The notes under the pieces are model-generated. The model ran no database searches and was not told where the DNA came from. It worked only from the letters and a program-made list of their open reading frames with translations. A stretch of DNA of 64,000 nucleotides from Amphiura filiformis (Eukaryota; Echinodermata; Ophiuroidea; Amphilepidida; Amphiuridae). This document shows, one piece after another, positions 61,101 to 64,000 of this stretch. A program made the position numbers and the translations under genes. The DNA is taken from NCBI RefSeq assembly GCF_039555335.1, contig NC_092628.1:67505292-67569291 (forward strand), in the 5' to 3' direction. Each line of letters begins with the position of its first letter. Within the stretch, counting starts at the first letter, position 1.

Positions 61101-63888
61101 TTAATATTCATAAATATGCAAATAAAATGACACAAAACTATTCAGCACATCAGGCCACCATATCCTATCACCGTACCAAGTTTGAAGTTGATCGGTGATT
61201 GCGTTAAAGCTGCAGAGTGGATTAATGACAATGTAGGCCAAATATGCAAATAAGCTCATTAATATTCATAAATATGCAAATAACATGAAACAAAAATATA
61301 CAGCACGTGAGGCCACCATATCACCGTAGCAAGTTTGAAGTTAACCGGTGGTTGCATTTAAGCTGCAGAGTGGATTAACGACAATGTAGGCAAAATATGC
61401 TAATGAGCTCATTAATATTCATAAATATGCAAATAATGCGACACAAAAGTATACAGCACATGAGGCAACCATATACTATCACCGTACCAAGTTTGAAATT
61501 GATCTGTGATTGCGTTTGTGCTGCAGAGTGGATTAAGGACAATGTAGGCAAAATATGCTAATGAGCTCATTAATATTCATAAATATGCAAATAATGCAAC
61601 ACAAAACTATACAGCACATGAGGCCACCATACCCTACCTCCGTACCAAGTTTGATATAATATTGGATGGCTGAGCATGATACCAAACATATCGGATGAGT
61701 CATAAAAATATCGGACGAGCCAACGGCGAGTTCGATATTTGTATGACGAATCCGATATGTTATGGTATCATGCGAAATAAGCCATCCAATATTATCATTA
61801 TTAGGCTTTCTTAACTCCTAATAACCCTGAAAACATAATAATGAAGTTGATCGGTGATAGCGTTTAAGCTGGAGAGTGGATTAATGAATTTGCTTCCGCC
61901 CGGACAAACAAAAAAAGAAACAAACAAAGAAACAAACAACGCAAACAAACAACCATCTGGATGATAACATAAGCCCCACATATATGTGGGGGCCAAAAAT
62001 AATAATAAAAAACAATAAGCATTATCTCGTTGACTTTTAAAGTTCCAGATGAACCCCAAAATCTGTCAGCCCCTGATGACGAGAAAAAGGAAACCAGCAT
62101 CGTCCTTAGGTGGAACGCACCTATTAACCCTAATGGACACATCTTGAAGTACACGGTAAGTATTATTTTAACAGATATTCTTAACAGAATGAGCATTAAA
62201 CTGTTCGTGGGCTCGCCGTTCAAAGGTTGACCCATTTTCGTCAAAATTTTAAACAGTATTTATTGCATACGAATTTATAAAACATTTGAACTAAACTGAA
62301 TAATTTATTATAATTAGTTAATTATTTCGATCCTTGCGCTATTATTGCCAGATTTCTTATCAGATGAAATCAGCTGAACATTCCAATACACCATTACGAA
62401 GTCTGAACATCAACCATGTCAACGACACATCTGCCACGCTTCACCACTTAGAAGAAGGCACTTCATACAAAATCTTGGTGACAGCGGGGACGAGGTTAGG
62501 AATGGGATCACCCGCCACATTAACTGTCGACACAAGAAATGATAGTATGTTCTGATTTGTTATATATATTTTGTTTGGCTTGATATTTTTGTTTGGTTTA
62601 TTTCATTTCTTGGATACCGAAATTCCGTGTTATTCTATTCTCATTCCAGTTTTGCTGATCATTGTTTTTCAGGTAGCCGAATAAATCTTGTTGTCATTTT
62701 TGGACTAAGTATCGCTGCTGTTGCTTTCATATTTATTGTTATTGCGATTGGAGTAAAAAGACATGTATCTCAGAACGTGAACACATGCGAAGTGAGTATG
62801 AATAGTTAGTATAAATCAAGAACACAAATTATGCAACACTGAAGCTATGAGTTTTGACGAAGTCGAACACAGCATTTTAAAACTTACAGCGAGTCCAATT
62901 AATTTGTGCAAGGTCCGAAAAAACAATCGATTCCATTTATATCATTATTATGTTTTCCGAATGTTAGTTGAGTAGGCAAATGAGGCTAGACGCTGTCCAA
63001 GTGGTGAAATAGCTGATAAACTAGTATGATATGTACAAAGGTATAGGATGCAAGATTCTGAAAAAATAATAATGTGAAAAAACTTGCCCTGTGTCACTTG
63101 GAAAAATGTCCAAACTTGACCAAAAACGGCAGAAATGACGATTAGGGGTGGAGAGTCAACCCCCGAACAAGCTCAAATATGCCTCTGACCCCCTCCAAAT
63201 AAGCCTCCAACATTCCCCCATTTATCCTTGCTTTTATTTGTTCTCCAGTTTAGCCCCTAGTTGATCATTTCAACCCCATGACATTGATTAAAGATCTGTA
63301 GTGGTTCAAAAAGCAGCCCACTGCCTCGGATATTGTCGGACAATACTTGGAAGTCTCTCTGGCACCAACCTTCATTATGTTCCTTTCTATCTCGCAGGAA
63401 CCACAATGTAGACCCAATAGATATGGGAGTGTAGAACCTGCTGACAATAAAATGCACCCAGAATCTCCTTGGACTATTAGCATGAACCAACTAACATTCG
63501 GCAAAGAAATAACCAAACATACAGGATATTACCAAATACGCAAAGGAAAATTCACGAGCCTTCGTGGCCAGACGACATCGGTTGTTGTTAAAACATGTGG
63601 TGGTAGGTATCAACGTTGCTCTCTTTGAATCGGGGGAAATATTGGGATTAATGGTATTGTAAAAAGGAAAAGGATAAAAAGAAAACGAGACAGATCTTCA
63701 ACAAACTGTACTCAATTATTGTTATATGTCATATTTGCATTGACCATTACTTTATATAATTATGTTCTTGTCTTCAGTTGCAGCTGATGTTGATACAAGG
63801 AGAAAACTGCAGAATGAATCGGAAATACTGAAATTAATTGGAGAATGTTATAACATTGTACAACTGATGGGTACATGCGAAAATCAAG
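55139..63888 (+). CDS. Receptor tyrosine kinase with two FN3 domains, 5' part
   Basis: Eight exons with GT/AG sites and continuous phase: 55139-55232, 59613-59893, 60698-60782, 62043-62155, 62352-62544, 62673-62791, 63398-63602 and 63778-63888. They encode about 400 residues and run off the window. A hydrophobic signal peptide (LTILLMYVTIFKAE) is followed by two fibronectin type III domains, each split over two exons (domain 1 from about PPESIALP with core ITVQW; domain 2 from VPDEPQNLSAP with IVLRW and GTSYKILVTA). Several N-glycosylation sequons are present. A membrane helix lies at about residues 259-283. The cytoplasmic part has WTISMNQLTFGKEI, a VVVK lysine (K360), and NESEILKLIGECYNIVQLMG, which aligns with the FGFR-type C-helix (Glu377) and following strand. 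The glycine-rich loop is abnormal. The subfamily is unknown to me. A PPG-like acceptor directly before the ATG suggests a spliced 5' non-coding exon. Confidence 0.92.
55556..56803. mobile_element. 1.25-kb TTAA-flanked TIR element
   Basis: TTAA lies at both borders (55556-55559 and 56800-56803). The inverted ends read TTTAAGTGGGTACTACACCC and the complement of TTTAAGGGCGTTCTACACCC. TTAA target sites are used by piggyBac and Kolobok transposases. The 77-codon frame at the left has no transposase signature. It lies in intron 1 of the receptor kinase gene. Confidence 0.72.
57684..58267. mobile_element. 584-bp non-autonomous hAT element
   Basis: A perfect 13-base inverted end, CAGTGGCGTAACT, is flanked by a perfect 8-bp duplication AGTTAAAT (57676-57683 and 58268-58275). 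The interior has GCGCGC-rich patches (57992-58010 and 58079-58092). It belongs with 2408-2694 and 20312-20492. Receptor kinase intron 1. Confidence 0.95.
58475..58602. repeat. Inverted repeat with telomere-like core
   Basis: GGTAAGCGATGTCTTCCAAC at the left and an inverted GGTTAGCGATGTCTTACAAC at the right frame 58500-58568, which holds about ten CCCTAA units with small errors. The enclosing arms argue for a mobile-element context rather than a chromosome-end relic. Confidence 0.85.
60945..61890. repeat. ~157-bp satellite array, five units, with MITE inserted
   Basis: Unit landmarks GAGGCCACCA occur at 60991, 61151, 61309, 61462 and 61620, giving spacings of 160, 158, 153 and 158 bases. Each unit has ACCAAGTTTGAAGTTGATCG, GAGTGGATTAATG-like sequence, and two ATGCAAAT motifs flanking CTCATTAATATTCAT. 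The last unit is split after CAAGTTTGA by a MITE-bearing insert and resumes at about 61840. It lies in the third receptor kinase intron. Confidence 0.92.
61655..61795. mobile_element. Palindromic MITE, family TATAATATTGGATGG, copy 2
   Basis: TATAATATTGGATGGC at the left and GCCATCCAATATTAT at the right are inverted; the centre pairs across ATATCGGACGAGCC.ACGGCGAGTTCGATAT. It interrupts the satellite unit, and the rest of the insert to about 61838 is AT-rich. TGA appears at both insertion borders. Confidence 0.85.
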
Positions 63889-64000
63889 GTATTATATCTT
63901 TAATTATGTACGAGGGTTGGTCAATAATATCCCGCAACCATTATTTATCTCCGCTCAGGCATGACTTAGATGACTGTTACTTACGATCAATAAAGTTTAT

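Noticed and set aside
60991-61660. CRISPR-like array because of regularly spaced repeats
   Set aside because: Repeats are long, diverged and directly adjacent with no unique spacers, in a eukaryotic intron. This is a satellite.

Overview
This is a eukaryotic window, AT-rich and intron-rich, with metazoan genes whose exons are short and scattered among very many small DNA-transposon remnants. The gene set (an SH2B/Lnk adaptor, the dynactin p25 subunit, OGFOD3, and a fibronectin-type receptor tyrosine kinase), the intron sizes of 0.1 to 7 kb and the density of palindromic MITEs suggest a marine invertebrate. A deuterostome such as an echinoderm or hemichordate is my best inference. Species cannot be read from the sequence alone. 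No rRNA gene, intact tRNA gene, CRISPR array or bacterial-type operon was seen.

Layout. 1-12.7 kb: mostly non-coding, with an AAAT/AAAG microsatellite, a hAT element nested in a fold-back repeat, a ~120-bp tandem array, a tRNA-like SINE head and a decayed LINE 3' end. One GC-rich exon-like island at 7.29-7.40 kb may be an upstream SH2B exon. 12.76-14.93 kb (+): the last three exons of an SH2B/APS/Lnk adaptor, carrying the SH2 domain and a C-terminal Cbl-docking tyrosine motif. Decayed copies of its proline-rich exon lie in the following intron. 15-31.3 kb: no gene recognised; about 15 transposon-type repeats (mariner, hAT, palindromic MITEs, SINE heads). 31.37-36.45 kb (-): a complete six-exon DCTN5 gene. 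36.94-50.39 kb (+): a complete nine-exon OGFOD3 gene, divergent from DCTN5 across a 483-bp gap that must hold both promoters. 50.4-55.1 kb: intergenic, with a very recent ~437-bp tandem duplication. 55.14 kb to the right edge (+): the first eight coding exons of a receptor tyrosine kinase (signal peptide, two FN3 domains, transmembrane helix, start of the kinase), continuing beyond the window.

Functional relations. SH2B adaptors dock on activated receptor kinases and recruit Cbl, and a receptor kinase is also present, but 40 kb separates them and no functional link is claimed. DCTN5 is part of the dynactin pointed-end complex. OGFOD3 is a predicted type II membrane 2-oxoglutarate/Fe(II) oxygenase. 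Their head-to-head placement is the clearest regulatory arrangement here.

Exon boundaries were derived by hand from reading frame, GT/AG sites, phase continuity and remembered family sequences. All phases agree across the DCTN5, OGFOD3 and receptor kinase models. No system that I can call wholly new was found. The observations most worth checking are the receptor kinase whose glycine-rich loop has lost its normal pattern, the SH2B exon copies, several insertions with legible target-site duplications and nested histories, and inverted-repeat elements with telomere-like cores.
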